From Sphagnum compactum (taxonomy: Eukaryota > Bryophyta > Sphagnopsida > Sphagnales): a DNA stretch of 64,000 nucleotides. Below the pieces are notes generated by a model. That model did no database searches and was not told the origin of the DNA. It saw only the letters and a program-made list of their open reading frames with translations. The position numbers were made by a program, and so were the translations under genes. The DNA is taken from contig OZ234499.1 in NCBI GenBank assembly GCA_965153455.1, positions 17,542,271 through 17,606,270 of the forward strand. Direction: 5' to 3'. This document shows positions 23,701-38,490 of the stretch, piece after piece (position 1 is the stretch's first letter; every line of letters begins with the position of its first letter).

Positions 23701-26515
23701 TATAATTGTTATGTATATATGATGTGTTTGAGTGATTTTCATGAATAACCTTCAAAAAATTGAAACATAGTGGTCAAAAGCAAAACTTGAATGAAGTATT
23801 AAATTTTCTGACTAAAGCATTTAGTTAATGTAAGACTTTCTTCCAAGGTTCAAATACATATAATTCTTTTCGTTCATTTGGAGAAATCAAAATTTGCCAT
23901 TGTAATGTCAATGTCAAGCCATCTTCTTGCACAATTCACAAGCATCTTGGTAATATTTTTTTTGTGCTTTAATCCTTGAACCTTTATTGTGACCTTCATG
24001 ATTTCTTACAAGGACCATAGGACATTGAGAGTTTTTGGAGCTCGTAGATTGTAAAAAGAGACTAAATGCATTCAATGTCCGGTTTGTGACAAACACTGGA
24101 TGATGCCACCTCCACAAGAAAGGGTGAAAATTCCACCTAAACTTGGACAACTTCTTTTCCATATTACTTAATATTTCCAACCACCTCAAAACTCTTAAGT
24201 TTGATTAGGAAATGTCCAAATCAAATGTTGAGTTAATTAATCTTAAGGAAAATAATCTTTTAGAATTTCATGTGATTGTGATAGTTGCTTGTAAATTTCC
24301 AATGCTTGGAAACTCTTGTCCCATTTTGGCATCTTACATTTTGTGAAACTTGTTATTTCATGTCATCCTTGTTCAACATGCCACACATATATAATTGCTT
24401 GCACATTTTTTTGACTCCCATAACTTCACACCTTAAGTATTGTCTTGGGTAATATCAATTATATTTTTAGTAGGGTTGAATCTTTAATCAAAAAATGGAT
24501 CCACCTTGAGGTCATCACGATCCATGCATGCACAAAAGAGATCTCACATGAATGCAAGAGTTTCAATTTTATTGATGAGAGATAGGAATCCATGAATTTA
24601 TGTTTTCAAGCATCAAGTGTAGTAGCCTTTGCAAAAGAAGTAAAAGTGAACAACTAAATAAATGCTAAGTAGAATGATATTGATAGTGTCATAACTAGGC
24701 ATGAAAAAGAAGGGGTCATCATCACAACCATCACCGTCAGAGCTCGGAGGTTTTGGAAGCCAATCCATCATTTCTGCCATCAATCTTCCTTGAGCTAATC
24801 TTGATCCCAATTTCTGAATTATGGATTGGATATTAGTGTTTGAAGTTTTTTCAAACTTTGTTTTCGATGACCTTCAAAATCCATTTCAAAGATTTGATTT
24901 CATTTTTTGTGCCAATAAATGCTTGAAATTATGGGTTTTTCGTGGTTTGTGTCAATTGATTGCATTATACCACATTTTCACAAAAAGGGTATTATTTCTC
25001 AATTGTTTCAATATGAAAGGATCATCATTTTTTTCTTTGAGATGATCAAAATCATGTTGTGTGTGTGTGACAAGGGGGATTTGGATATGGTGATGAAGAT
25101 TATATGAAAATTTTGATTGGAAGTCATTGAAATGCCTACTTTTTGAGATTGTACATTTTGCAAAGTTTGGATATGGAAAGGTTCTAATACAAAAAGTCAC
25201 ACTCCTTAAAGCTTGTGACCCTTGGTTCCTTGTCAGCTTTAGGAACCATAGATCCACGGGTAAATTAGGTTTTATATGTACATGCCTTTCAAAGAAAAAG
25301 TGAGATGGACCTATTAGATCCCATTTTGAGCTAAGAAGTTCAATATTGACAAATGAAATGATTTGTGTTGGTTTGTATTTCACAATTAATCATTTTTATC
25401 ATATTTGTAAATCATTTAATATATAAGATTTAAGGTTGATCTTTCAAGCATAAATGAAATAAAAAGTTCAATATTATTAATAATATTTCTATTCTCGATT
25501 TGCATTGGTAATGAAATACTATTGAACATGCATTTGCAATTCATAAATAAAAAAAATCTGATAATGGATTGTGAAAAGTTGGAAAATTAAAACATAGTAA
25601 AGTTAAGTCAATGCATTAAAGGTTCAAAGTTTAAAGAACTTTTGAGCAACCCATTTTGAAATTTGAATATTAGTCAATTACCAACTAGTGTAATGACAAG
25701 TGTCATGGTACAAGGGCCAACTTCAACACATGTTTGTTGAATAATTAATTAAATTTGAACAAAAAGAGAATATTCTTGAATATTCAAAAGATTAATTTTT
25801 TCCTCAAACCAATTTTTTTTTTTTTTGAAAATTTGAACATTTCTACAAATAAGATAATTGAAGTTGAAGATACCAAGATATTACCATATAAATATATTAC
25901 CATTGGTGTGGATATTCAACATTTATTTGATTGCAGATTAATAGCCACATACTAGCTAAACATTGTGGTATTAGTCTATTATTAACTAAGGCCATCATGT
26001 ATCAATGTGAGTAGCACATTTTAATCGAAAAAGGGACACAACAAGTGATTTTGTTTGTGAAAAACCGATCAACATCAAGTACAAAATGTCGAGTTAGTTT
26101 GCTATACTTACCACACTCCTTGAACGGATTTGACAGCAATTAAATTAATATCAAAAATTGTCAATTTTTTGAAAAATTAATTACGTAAAGTGTAAAAAAT
26201 CAATAAAAATAGTCTCTGTTCAATTTTGAGAATTAAACCTAGGTCAATGGGTTCAGGAGCCTAATTTAAACCTGGTCCAACAACAGTAGATCAGCAACAC
26301 CCATGTTACAAAGCAATTTCTCTTGTTAATAATATTGTTTATGCCAAAAAAAATCCAATGCCGAAACTATATATATATATATATATAAATCATTCGGCAA
26401 ATGTTTGGCAAATCCAATCAGGGACGAGGGGTGATACCCAACTCTCTGTTTTTGAAGCTACCAACGTTGTAATGAAATATTCGTGCCCTATTTATGTACT
26501 TTCTTATTGACTTAA
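20785..26515. other. Gene-free interval with 3' flanking sequence and AT-rich DNA
   Basis: The first part, to about 21900, is moderately GC-rich and may include the 3' untranslated region of the methyltransferase gene. It includes a CAG run. Between 22350 and 22750 the sequence TTATATCGATACT.TCAACATG occurs twice about 360 bp apart. From 22900 to 26500 the DNA is AT-rich with no recognised gene. A 91-codon minus-strand frame at 23914-24189 has no family resemblance that I can see. An (AT)n run lies at 26368-26387. Confidence 0.4.
20939..20961. repeat. (CAG)n microsatellite
   Basis: About seven CAG units, 155 bp downstream of the methyltransferase stop codon, probably in its 3' untranslated region or just beyond. 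Confidence 0.85.
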
Positions 26516-26913
26516 TAGAGTTATCCCTAAAGTCACCCTGTCTTCACGCTGTCTTTGGGCCTGCTTTCACCCTCTATCCCCTCTTTCAGGGTTATTCGCA
26601 ATGTAAAGAAAATTTATTAAATCTCAGTGTGAAATGTTGAAACTCAGCAATTTAATGCACAAGGTTCGAGATTAATTATAGTAGTTTTACATGTAAGAGC
26701 AGTGAAAATATGTGTAGCAGCAGTGGAGGCGCTCAAGAAAGATGAAAGACAAGATGAAACTCAGTTTACCACCAAAATTGGTGGGAAAAACTAGTTTTGG
26801 TCCCAGTTATTTTGCTTTGTAAAATTTTCATTTTCAGTTACACATTTGACGGCCTATTATGTCGAAGCTGACCGATCTCGCCCTCTAATCGTTGGACTTT
26901 ACGGATAACTCTA
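26516..26913. mobile_element. MITE-like element with short terminal inverted repeats
   Basis: TAGAGTTATCCCTAAAGTC at the left faces GACTTTACGGATAACTCTA at the right; the ends are complementary except for one position. The outermost TA could be a TA target duplication, as for mariner/Stowaway-type elements. The roughly 398-bp interior has no gene. A related left end (TAGTTATCCATAAAGTCACCCTGT) occurs at about 38212-38236, suggesting a dispersed family. Confidence 0.6.
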
Positions 26914-27329
26914 ATGGGTAATAGTTTTTGATTGTAAAGCACAATACTACTAATGAGTAGGTTCTTGTCAAACTAGGATTAGGTAGTTACAATATCATCC
27001 CTATCCTTATGAGGGCATAAGGTGCAACAAGGCTATACCAAGTTGTCGATTACACTAAGGTACTACTCTAAATAATTATATTGATATTCATGACAAGTCT
27101 ATATACCCACCCAGCTCACCTTGTTCTTTCCATTGGAAAAAATGCATGATTGTAAGTCAAGTCAGGAATGAAAACTCAACACATCAAGTCATGAGCATTA
27201 ATTCATCAATAAATATTTGAAAATACCTCTGTCACTGAATGCATCACCAATTTAAATCTCTAAAGTTGGATTCACATCAATGGTTAGCGAGGACATTTTT
27301 CTTCTACAAACCCTCTCTTGATTTGGAGT

Positions 27330-27930
27330 TTAAAATTACTAAAATTTAAGGAGCAAATTAACAAAGCTATCCACACAAAGGGATCAAATAAATAATACAA
27401 TGGGATCAATTTAGCCTTGAATTGAACCATTCCAACCTAGAGTGGAAAATTTAGAATGTACAAATGCTAACACTAAAACCTTGTTTTGTTGCCCCTTTCA
27501 TGTATTCATTGAGTACTGCTTGTACATGTGGAATCATCGCAGGCACCTACTGCTTGGTGAAACGCATCAAGCAATTTCACTTGGAGTTCAATAAATTAGG
27601 GTTTTGCATTAATTAGAGTTCCAAGAATGTGATCAAATCATATTTGTTTAGGCATTAATAGATTTTGTTCTTGCTCTTCCAACAAAACAACTAAATCAAT
27701 CAAAGATCGAAAAATAATTGACACCATCACGGCAAAATTTTGAAGGGTTTGTGCAAGGTCGATGGTCATAATAATCAAAATATTTAAAAGCATAACAAGG
27801 ACAAAGAATGACAATTAGAACTTGTTGGGAACAATAAAAAAGGGTATTTTGATCTTTTCAATAAGGGGTAAAAAAAAACCTCTTTATTCCACCCTAACTT
27901 GAACCCAAATTTAGGAAAACAGAAAAAAAA
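27330..27930. repeat. Dispersed repeat, copy A (partner near 46590-47030)
   Basis: Shares with 46590-47030, in the same order, a run of motifs: AAATTAAC...CTAT.CACACAAAGGGAT, AAAATTT.GA.AATGTA.ATGC, GACAAAGAAT, TTGGGAA, ATTTTGATC, and CCACCCTAA.TT.AA.C.AAAT.TAGGAAAA. The two copies are well diverged. No coding content or terminal structure identifies the family. Confidence 0.6.
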
Positions 27931-27934
27931 TGTT

Positions 27935-27976
27935 CACTACATGTAAGTAAGAACATAAAATTACTTACATGTAGTG
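27935..27976. repeat. Perfect 16-bp hairpin with CACTA-like ends
   Basis: CACTACATGTAAGTAA, a 10-nt loop, then TTACTTACATGTAGTG, the exact reverse complement. It sits immediately after the end of the dispersed repeat at 27330-27930. Confidence 0.9.
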
Positions 27977-29270
27977 CTAAGTTGATGTTTTGAAACCCTA
28001 AAGTTACCCTAATGTGAGGTGTGAATTCCTACGTAAAAATTTAATAACTTATGTTAATGTTGGTGATTACGTAGCAATTTGGTGTTATGGGCGTTGAGGA
28101 TTAACATATTGTTAAACACTAAGTGTGGCGGACTACAAACATGATATCTCTTCTCTTTCCTAGGAGGCATTATTTATGAATATAAGCTGCTCTGGGAATA
28201 CATTATGAATTAGGTTTGCATGCTGTAAGTTTTGAATCTGCATGACCCAAAGCCCAACATAACAAAATATTGTTCAACAACCAACATGTAAGATGTTCAC
28301 AAAAGTGGGGAATGGGCCAAGAGTGCAAGAAAGTGCAGAAGTCTAGACTAGAGATACCATGATCCTCAGAAGGAATTGTTCACTCTCTATTTCAGGTAGA
28401 TAAATGTACAGTGGTCCACATGGTGACAAGGCAAGAAAAACAGAAACAGAGATAGAGCAGATCTAGAGTTTATTCCATCTAGAGCTCAACTACTTCTACA
28501 AAGAAGAATTCATGCCTGGGTCCAAAACCATGCCACGGGCTCAGACAAACTTTCTGAGGGTTGTTGGGTAGTGAATTCCAATGTAAGATCTCTGATTTGT
28601 TACAAAGGCATAGATACTTAACACAGAAGTGTCAAGTACCCCAGAAAAACAAAAAAAAAAGGAAGGAATGAAAAAGTCCTTAACTCAGGAGTGGCAAGTG
28701 CAAAAATAGTGAACCGAATGAAAAAAAATCCTAAATAAGTTAAGAAATGGGTCCATCATCTAGTAGAGAGATCCCCACCTTATTATTCTTGGGTCTGAGG
28801 GATGATGAGCAGGAGCTCCTAAACATAGTAGCCTCAAGATTGTCTGTTTTGAAGCTTATCTCTACTTGACCAAAAGCTACAAAAGTTGTACATGTGCAGC
28901 TGCCCTGATCATTGCAGCTGATCATTAGTTTTTCGAGACAAATTTCTACAAATTTTACCTCAAAAATAACAATCAAATATCTTATTTGTAAAATTTAGAA
29001 AAAAGATTGGGCCTCCAAAAATTATTGAAAATGTTTATAAAATAAACAAGGCAGTTTGAAAATATAATTAAAGATGTTCATTTCATTCATATAAATACGT
29101 GTTACATTTATCAATTGTCAAAACTACCATATAACAAAATAATACCTCCTCCACATATAAAGAGCTGATTCTAGGGTCAAGTACTAGACAAGTGTCTGAG
29201 ACAAGGAGGAGGAATGAAGAGTAAGCTGAATTGTTGGGTTAACTTGGGTGTCTATTTAGAAACAGACAAG
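27977..29270. other. Gene-free interval
   Basis: No recognisable coding gene. A 78-codon minus-strand frame at 28740-28976 has a cysteine-containing stretch but no family signature, and I do not call it. Confidence 0.35.
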
Positions 29271-29328
29271 AGGGTTTAGGGTTTAGGGTTTCCCCGGGTT
29301 TAGGGTTTACCATAAACCCTAAACCTGG
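29271..29328. repeat. Interstitial telomeric repeats with head-to-head hairpin
   Basis: Three TTTAGGG-type units at about 29272-29291 are followed by CCGGGTTTAGGGTTTA (29294-29309), a 3-nt loop, and TAAACCCTAAACCTGG (29313-29328). The arms are complementary except for one position. Confidence 0.9.
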
Positions 29329-30308
29329 ATAATTAAGGAGCTGCTGCAAGGTGATATATTCTTGGATCAAGTGATCAAGTGACATGACAAAATGGAATGA
29401 TCCAATCAGAGAAGGAGAATAACAATAGATCTATGGAAAGGAGGAACATCAATTATGGATTTTTATTCAGTCTAGAATCAATGTGTGAGTACTAGGCTGA
29501 ATATGTATAAAGTTTTCTGTTTTTTGACAGTTGTTCCTATAACCGATTTGAAAGACTGCAAATGGCTTCTTGACTGCAGCAGATCATGATTCAATTCACA
29601 AATGCACCCATTAATATTCTCACCAATTCACAATCAAAAGCCCCACAACATTTGTTTATTCAGTTCCTAGAAATATTAGATTCAAGCAATGGTATGTAGC
29701 TGCTGCTGTAGAAAAATTCTAATGTATTGATTATTGCCTGCAAGCGGTCGGTCATGAATGGATCCGGCCCAGCTGGAATGATGGCCTAATAAGAACTCAT
29801 TTCGGATTCTGTAAAAAAATGACTAGGAACTTTGAGATCTGCAAAAGAATTGTTGAAGCTTCATCCCCGGCCTGAATGCAGCCTGTGTGCGATGTTCATT
29901 GATGAATATATCACTGAGAAGAACTATTGTGTCCAGATGCTGCTTGAATCTCGCAGGTGGGGAGTTGGGTGGGGTTCTTTCTCCAGTACTGAGGCAGCTG
30001 AATTTGATCAGAACTATAATCAAGCAATTGAGAGCGATGGCGCCCCCACTTAATTATTGCACAATTTTGTTTTTCCACTAGAAGTTCTTCCAATCGGCCA
30101 TGTAACCATTCAGCTGCTGCGCATGACCATTACTAGCGAGGGTTGTATCGTTCCGCTGGAACTTGTAATTTTATTGATCACCAGCTGAAACTTTCTGCAA
30201 TGGAAGAGTTGTTGTCTTGATTTGGGTTTAGGGTTTAGGGTTTTTATGATCCGGGATCACGTACTCATGCATGATGAACAAGGATCATTAATCTAGAACT
30301 GCTAGCAG
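29329..30308. other. 3' flank of the peroxidase gene
   Basis: The part nearest 30308 should contain the peroxidase 3' untranslated region, since that gene reads leftwards. It includes a TTTAGGG pair at 30224-30243. An open plus-strand frame at 29832-30053 looks like chance, having no recognisable domain. Confidence 0.4.
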
Positions 30309-32336
<2,028 letters not shown>

Positions 32337-32664
32337 GATCACAGAGCTCTAGCTACTTTTCTTCTCCTGCAGCAACAAGCTCTAAAACCAGCAGAAGAAG
32401 AAGAAGAAGCTTGTATACACTACTGGAATCTTCTCGGCTTCCTCAGATACAAAACTTGCTGCAGAATATCGTTCACGGTTCATTCAGTTCATGAGGCCGT
32501 CTTTGATCAGTCAAAAAATCTCTAATTGCTCCAACAGTGACAGTCGCTGCAGATTCCTCCGAGAACAACGTCAACAGATGCAGCTGGATTTCAGCTCAAT
32601 ATGGGTCTGCAGCTACGTACCAACGCAATATATGATCTGATCATCGGCTGCTTCACAGGAGCAC

Positions 32665-32687
32665 GCAGCAGCAGCAGCAGCAGCAGC
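32665..32687. repeat. (GCA)n microsatellite in the peroxidase leader region
   Basis: About seven GCA units some 330 bp upstream of the peroxidase ATG, inside the predicted 5' leader or core promoter. Confidence 0.8.
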
Positions 32688-32814
32688 TTCACATCGACCT
32701 GCAGGAGCTGCTGGTGCACAATTACTAGGCCGCTGTACACATACAAGATCTGTCTGATGTTGTGCACACACTAGTAGTGTACTAGTCATGCAATCGCCAA
32801 ATAATTGCAGCAAG

Positions 32815-32824
32815 CATATATAGG
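32815..32824 (-). promoter_or_regulatory. Possible TATA box of the peroxidase gene
   Basis: CCTATATATG on the minus strand, about 480 bp upstream of the ATG. It would give a long 5' leader beginning near 32785. Motif-only prediction. Confidence 0.4.
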
Positions 32825-33319
32825 CTGATGACAACTATATCCTTAAAATAGACTGCAGGAAATTTTCTAGAGGTGCAGCTGCTGCGCGCTGCAGGGCAGC
32901 TCGGCTGGGCTAGCTACGATCAAAATCACCCACATGTAGACACGCAAGTGCACAATTAGATTCAACAGTTCTGGCTAGCAGTTAGCTGTATATACAAAGC
33001 GCTAAAAAGCTTCGCCGCCAGGGGACCCCAAAAATATTATTCCGTGTCTTTTTGCGATCATTTGGGTTTGTAGTTTTGCTATGGTGATAATTTGGCTGCA
33101 TCACACTGCATCATATATATTGCATCGTCTTCACAACAAACTGTTTTTTTTATAGGAAATCTTCCCTGTGGGGACCATCACACAAAAAACTTGAATTTTC
33201 CTCTATGCAAACATGAAATGGTTTGTTTGACAATGGAAAAATACAAAGATCCTCTTCCTATTTCACAATGGGAAAATTTACAACAATTTAACATTGAAAT
33301 ATTATTGGTTCCACAATTG

Positions 33320-33430
33320 ATCCCTTTGGAGAGTTTTCCCTGTGTTTTGTTAAATTCAACTTCGATTTGGTAGAGATTTCCATTCTTTTCACTACAGGGA
33401 ATGCCAAAAAAACTTTGTTGTGCTTGGAAC
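33320..33430. repeat. Dispersed repeat, copy 1 (partner 35200-35300)
   Basis: Shares TTGTTAAATTCAACTTC.ATTT, GG..GGTTTCCATT, TTTGCCTACA.GGAATGCCAA and AACTTTGTTGTG.TTG with 35200-35300, in the same order and orientation. Family unknown. Confidence 0.65.
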
Positions 33431-33446
33431 TAGAATATGAGCAATA

Positions 33447-33448
<2 letters not shown>

Positions 33449-33489
<41 letters not shown>
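33449..33489. repeat. (AT)n microsatellite
   Basis: 41 bp of uninterrupted AT dinucleotides. Confidence 0.95.
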
Positions 33490-33492
<3 letters not shown>

Positions 33493-34165
33493 ATGATCAA
33501 TTTTTAGCTAGCTAGTAACTAATTGTATCATAATCCGCTGCTTTCTTTGTGTTGCATCCATCTGCAGCTGCAAATTCGATCTACATGATGCCTAAAGATA
33601 TCTTCTTGCTAGCTAGCTGGGAAAGGGGGAAAAAAAAAATCCTTTCAAGTACTAAAACACAAGGAGATTTTGGATGATTCTTTCGCTTGTGGGAAAATTG
33701 GTCTAATTGGGAAAATTATTGCAGATCTATAATCCATCAACCATAGCTGGATTTGGGTCTGTTGCTTTTGGGGATTAGCTAGTTAGCTAGCTAGCTGCAG
33801 TGATCATCTCCCTGATCATTCTCATGATCATGGGTTGCAACTAGCTGCCTGCCTGCCTGCTGCTTGTTGCTGCAGCTTCAAGATCATCGTCACCAGCCCC
33901 AACTAAGAATTTCTGTAACTTAGCTCCTGGACTTGGGGAGGTCAGTTTCATTTTATTGGGCCCTGCCCCCCTTAGGGACAGGGACTATCGGTTTCTTTGG
34001 TGAAACTGTTTAGATTTTCATTTGGAATTTAATGAATTGTTTTGTGATTAAAAAAAGAAATTAGGCTTGAGCTGCTACAGTATGGAATGTCAACTAGGGC
34101 GAGCTAGCCGGGAAAGACTTGGCCACTTGAGATCCGTGGAAATAGCCTCTAATGCTAATGACAGA

Positions 34166-34197
34166 GGAAGGAAGGAAGGAAGGAAGGAAGGAAGGAG
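34166..34197. repeat. (GGAA)n microsatellite
   Basis: Seven to eight consecutive GGAA units. Confidence 0.92.
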
Positions 34198-34449
34198 TAG
34201 CAACCTGCAGCAGCTGCAATTATACATATCATCGTGAGAAAAGAGAAGTCAAAAGCTGGAAAACGGATCTAAAGTACTAGGGACCTGGATCGAAGGTGGA
34301 CTTTGCACTTCCCGGATTTCTGGATTCAGTTCTTTCTGTAATTACCGCTTGATCAAGACACTAGCTGCTGGATTCATCATCACACAAAAAACTCAAGGTT
34401 TAGGGGGTCAGCCATTGGACATGACGACTTCCTCAAAATTGTGCTGCCA

Positions 34450-34740
34450 AGATTGAGTGAGCATCTCTGCAGCATGATTTCTGATTTACATAAACTGAAA
34501 TCAAAAATCTCCACAGGATGATTAATGGGGAAAATCTGAACTTTCCATGAGATTAGATAGTAATTAAATTGCCCCCTTCCAGACTTGGCCTAGACTTCCT
34601 AGCACCTCTGGAGCATTTCTGATTACATGTTATAAACTGAATCTGAGATCTTCACTTGAATGGGAAAAAAACAAACACTTGATCCCAGATTCAAGTTTGC
34701 TGCTTCGGCCAGTTGCCTCTCCCTAGCATCTCTGATTACC
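34450..34740. repeat. Tandem repeat, about 140-bp unit, with a further copy at 35455-35530
   Basis: The order GCATCTCTG, AGCATTTCTGATTACAT, ATAAACTGAAATC, AGATCTTCACTTGAATGGG and GATTCAAGTTT recurs near 34460 and 34605. It is found in part near 34727, and again (second half only) at 35455-35530. Confidence 0.65.
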
Positions 34741-36832
34741 CTACCACTACTTTAGCAGCTTGAACACAAATTACATTATTTTCAGAAATGCTGAAATATT
34801 CAAAAATAAATAAAATTTGCAAATAACAAACATTTTGTGAAGGAAAATATAGAATCTTCAAATAATACTCTAAACTGTTCAATTGAAAATTTCAAATTTT
34901 CAAAATTAATTAATTGTTCATCAGACATGTGTCCAAGCTGCCAAGGTAAGTACTATGGTATGTAAACAATTTTGAGGATATATTATGTCAGTTTTCAGGA
35001 TTTTCTTAATTACTTGTAGATATTTCTCATCCAACTGGCCATACCGATATCATCAATCATCTGTCCTTTTTAACTATACATAAGGGTCTGGAGTGGCAGA
35101 TTATATCATTTTCTTGACCACATTATGTGACCTAATCTTCCGATGATGATCATGCACTCCTAATGGTTGCCAAAATTTCCCTTGCTCAACAAACATTTTT
35201 TTTTTGTTAATTCAACTTCAATTTATTGGAAGGTTTCCATTATTTTGCCTACAAGGAATGCCAACAAAGTTTGTTGTGTTCAACATGAACTTGTTTTTGA
35301 CATTGTTGAATCTGCCACCCGAGACCTTAATGTCATGGAATGGTCTCCGCCCCTTTCCCAGTATGTTGGGTGTGTCAGGCCTAGCTCGCTCTAATGTGCC
35401 CTTGTGTGCCCTTGTGGTGTCTTACCCAACATAATAGGCAGGGGCTTCACCCTTCCAAAGGACACAAACTGAAATCAGATCTTCACTTGAATGGGAAAAA
35501 ACTTCTTCCCTGATTCAAGTTTAGCCTCGTCCTAGCTAGGATCTGGCAAAAGCCTGGACAGAAATTAGAATGCAGTATATATTATAATTCTGCTCACCCA
35601 TGAGACTGTAAATTATGATTAAGTAGCATGATTTGTTCATTTGGCCCTGCCTCCTCCTCTAGATCATGATTCTTGGTGCTTGGAATATTCTTCTTGCCAA
35701 TTCTTATATCCCTTTATCTTTTCACTTGAAATTGCTAATAATAAATTAAGACTTTGTGAAGTCTCCTGGCGACTTGAGCAGAGACTTTTTTTTCCTTTTT
35801 TCTTTTTAAAGCTTAAAATTGCTAGAAATAATCAAAACTTTGTGAATGTCTTGGAGCCTTGAACAAAGACTTTTTTCTTTTGTTCACTCACCATGGACTA
35901 AATATAAAACAATCTTGCCCACCACGCAGCCTCAGCAAGCCTGTGGTCACACAAACAAAATGGATATGCAACACTGGTCCCACACATATATGCAATGTGC
36001 ATTGCCAGTCTGTTGGCTAAGTTTGCAAGTTTGTTGGCTCTCTAGTATGCTCAAGTCTCCAGCTAGGGCTCTCTGCTACTCACTCTAACCGAAATAATCT
36101 TTCTTTCTTTTTCTCTCTCACATCATCATCATAGCTGAAGATTGTCTAGCATTGACTTGTTGCTCTAAAATATAGCGTATTATCTGGGTCAACAAGCTGC
36201 ATATAGAATTACACTACCTTCTTTTTCTCTTGTCAAGAAGTTGCATAGAAGCCAGTCATGGAAGTAGTAGCTTCAGAGACTTCTTCTTCTCCATTTCTTT
36301 TTTTGTTTTTTGTTTTTTTTTGGTGTAGTGGTGTTGATAGGGAACTTGGAAGTTGGGTGACAGCCTAAACCCTAACAACTAGGGTAGTTTCCTGTGCTGA
36401 GAGAGCATTAGGAGAAGGGGTCCAGTTGTGATTTTAACTCTTCAATATAGCAGCCTTATCATTAGCCACTTGGGTGAGACGCTACATACTACTCATTGAG
36501 CTCCATTTGGCGCTTAGAGTGGGCAACAATTGTGACACTTGCATGGTTGTTTTGTGTGGTTGAGTGTTTTGCAAAACCGGAAACAAATTAAAAACAAAGC
36601 ATGTCTAAAAGTTGAAAAGTAGGTAAGTGATGGGTGTTTCCAATTATGGTCTTCTTGAAATAACTAGTTCAAATCCTAGCAGAGGTGGCAACAAAACATT
36701 TAAACCAACCATTGGATGTTTTGTAAAACAACTCTTAACTTTTGATGGCCAAGGGAGGTGACAAACTCCTCAAAACAACTTATCAACTTTCTCAAAAAAT
36801 AGGCCCACTCTATGCATGAAACAAAACTTGAA

Positions 36833-36847
36833 GGGGGGGGGGGGGGG
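36833..36847. repeat. G15 homopolymer
   Basis: Fifteen G residues in an AT-rich region. The exact length may be unreliable. Confidence 0.85.
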
Positions 36848-38490
36848 AAGTAGAATGTCTCCAGCCCACTAGGTAGCTGAATGTCCTCACTATTATGACT
36901 TGTCACATAAACCCATTTGGAAGTGAAGAGAAACTGATGTTAAAAACTAAAACGTTAAAACCAGAAAGGCTAGCCTTCAAAATTTTATAATAGGAAACTT
37001 CATCAACATCTATCTACAAAGGAAGGTAGCTTGTTTTGTTTTGTAATTATGAGATCCACTGAACCAGGATGCTTTAGATCGTGTTCTTGGTGTCTTTGGA
37101 AAGCTCTCGACAAGGAGGGGTGCATGGGCTTGGTTCCACGATATTTGAACTTGGCAAAAGTACTTGAATATTGAATGATTTCTTCACTGAAAATTAAATT
37201 AAACCGTAGCTGAAAATTTTGTAAGAATTGGAATGTGCCTTTGATGCTGTTGGAAAGATCTTCATGAGCAGGATTTAATGGAATTTATTTGGTAAGATTT
37301 GGATCCAGAATGTGGGAGATGTTTTTATGTGATTTCTGCCGCTGCAAATTCAAATAAATTCCAAAAAACCAGGTTTTGGAAGGAAAAATCAGTTGAGGAC
37401 GTGGTAACACTTGGGCCAAAGGCACAGGCCACACTAGTCTTTTCTAAAACAGCAGCAGATGGGAGTGAATCCAGAAACCATGCATTTAATTTCTAATTCT
37501 GTACACACTAAGTGCAAATCAAAACTATTGCAATACTTATCTAAAAGTGTTGTCTTTTTTGGGGAAAGGTATGGGAATCACCATTCATTCCATAGCCCTC
37601 TATTTTAGTGTTTTTTTAAACAGATGTCTCTGAATAGACTTAATGGCCCTCTTTTTGAAGGGACGCATATATATCTTCATTTTCTAGGTCCTTGCTTTTG
37701 CCCCTGATAGACTTAAAAGTGGGTTGTGAAAAGTTGTGGTGATGGAAAGGACAAGAGACCTGAGTACCCAGAGACTACGCATCCGGCCACTTCAAACTAT
37801 ATTATATTATTAGCATTATTATTATTATTATTATCGTCCAATCATGATTTCAAGACAAGGAGAGGTTAGAGGAGCATGAATTTTTAGAGTATAAAACTAT
37901 CGCACACACGTATCCAATAATAGCTAATTGCTTATGTGTGCTCTAGTTCTTTTGCAATGTAAGTGACTTCCTTTTTTATTTCATGCATCACGGCCAAGCT
38001 TTGAATGAGCCACTCCCCATTTCTCACTCACAATAGCTGGGGCCTGGCTGTGTGTGTCTCTCTCTATATATATTCGTTCATCACACTAGTTTTGGCTGCC
38101 AAATATAAGGACATATTTATACACACACGTACACTCACAAAATGTGTGTTAGGTGACTATGAACTATGAACCCCAGAAGTACATAAGCACCTCTAAAGTG
38201 GTGCCTGTAGTTGGATAGTTATCCATAAAGTCACCCTGTGTTTTGGCCTTAATTTGTCCTTATAAACCCTGACTCATTCCTGAATTTGATGAGTATATAT
38301 TACTGGGCAGTTAGTTCCCTCATTGGCCCAAGTGCAATCATTTTCAAGGATTTTAAGGGATATAACTTTTCAGAAACCCTTTTTGAATTAATTTTCCATC
38401 CATTTTCAAGTCTCTCTACATACATCTATCCAAAAGACCCAATTGTTAAAAAACATAATAATTTCAGTGATGATGTTTTATCGGAACTGG

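Larger units (their letters stand above)
32825..38490. other. Gene-free interval rich in small repeats
   Basis: Upstream flank of the peroxidase followed by repeats. Contents include (AT)n at 33449-33489, (GGAA)n at 34166-34197, repeated blocks at 34450-34740 and 35455-35530, a 33320-33430/35200-35300 repeat pair and a G15 tract at 36833-36847. The segment at 37050-37300 contains phrases such as TTGGTGTCTTTGGAAAGCTC that resemble the solo LTR and may be retrotransposon remains. No coding gene is supported. Confidence 0.45.

Noticed and set aside
23914-24189. 91-codon minus-strand frame with several cysteines and histidines.
   Set aside because: Spacing does not fit a zinc-finger family that I know and there is no supporting context; may be transposon debris.
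29832-30053. Plus-strand frame in the 3' flank of the peroxidase.
   Set aside because: No domain; overlapping frames in several phases are equally open, as expected in GC-richer untranslated sequence.
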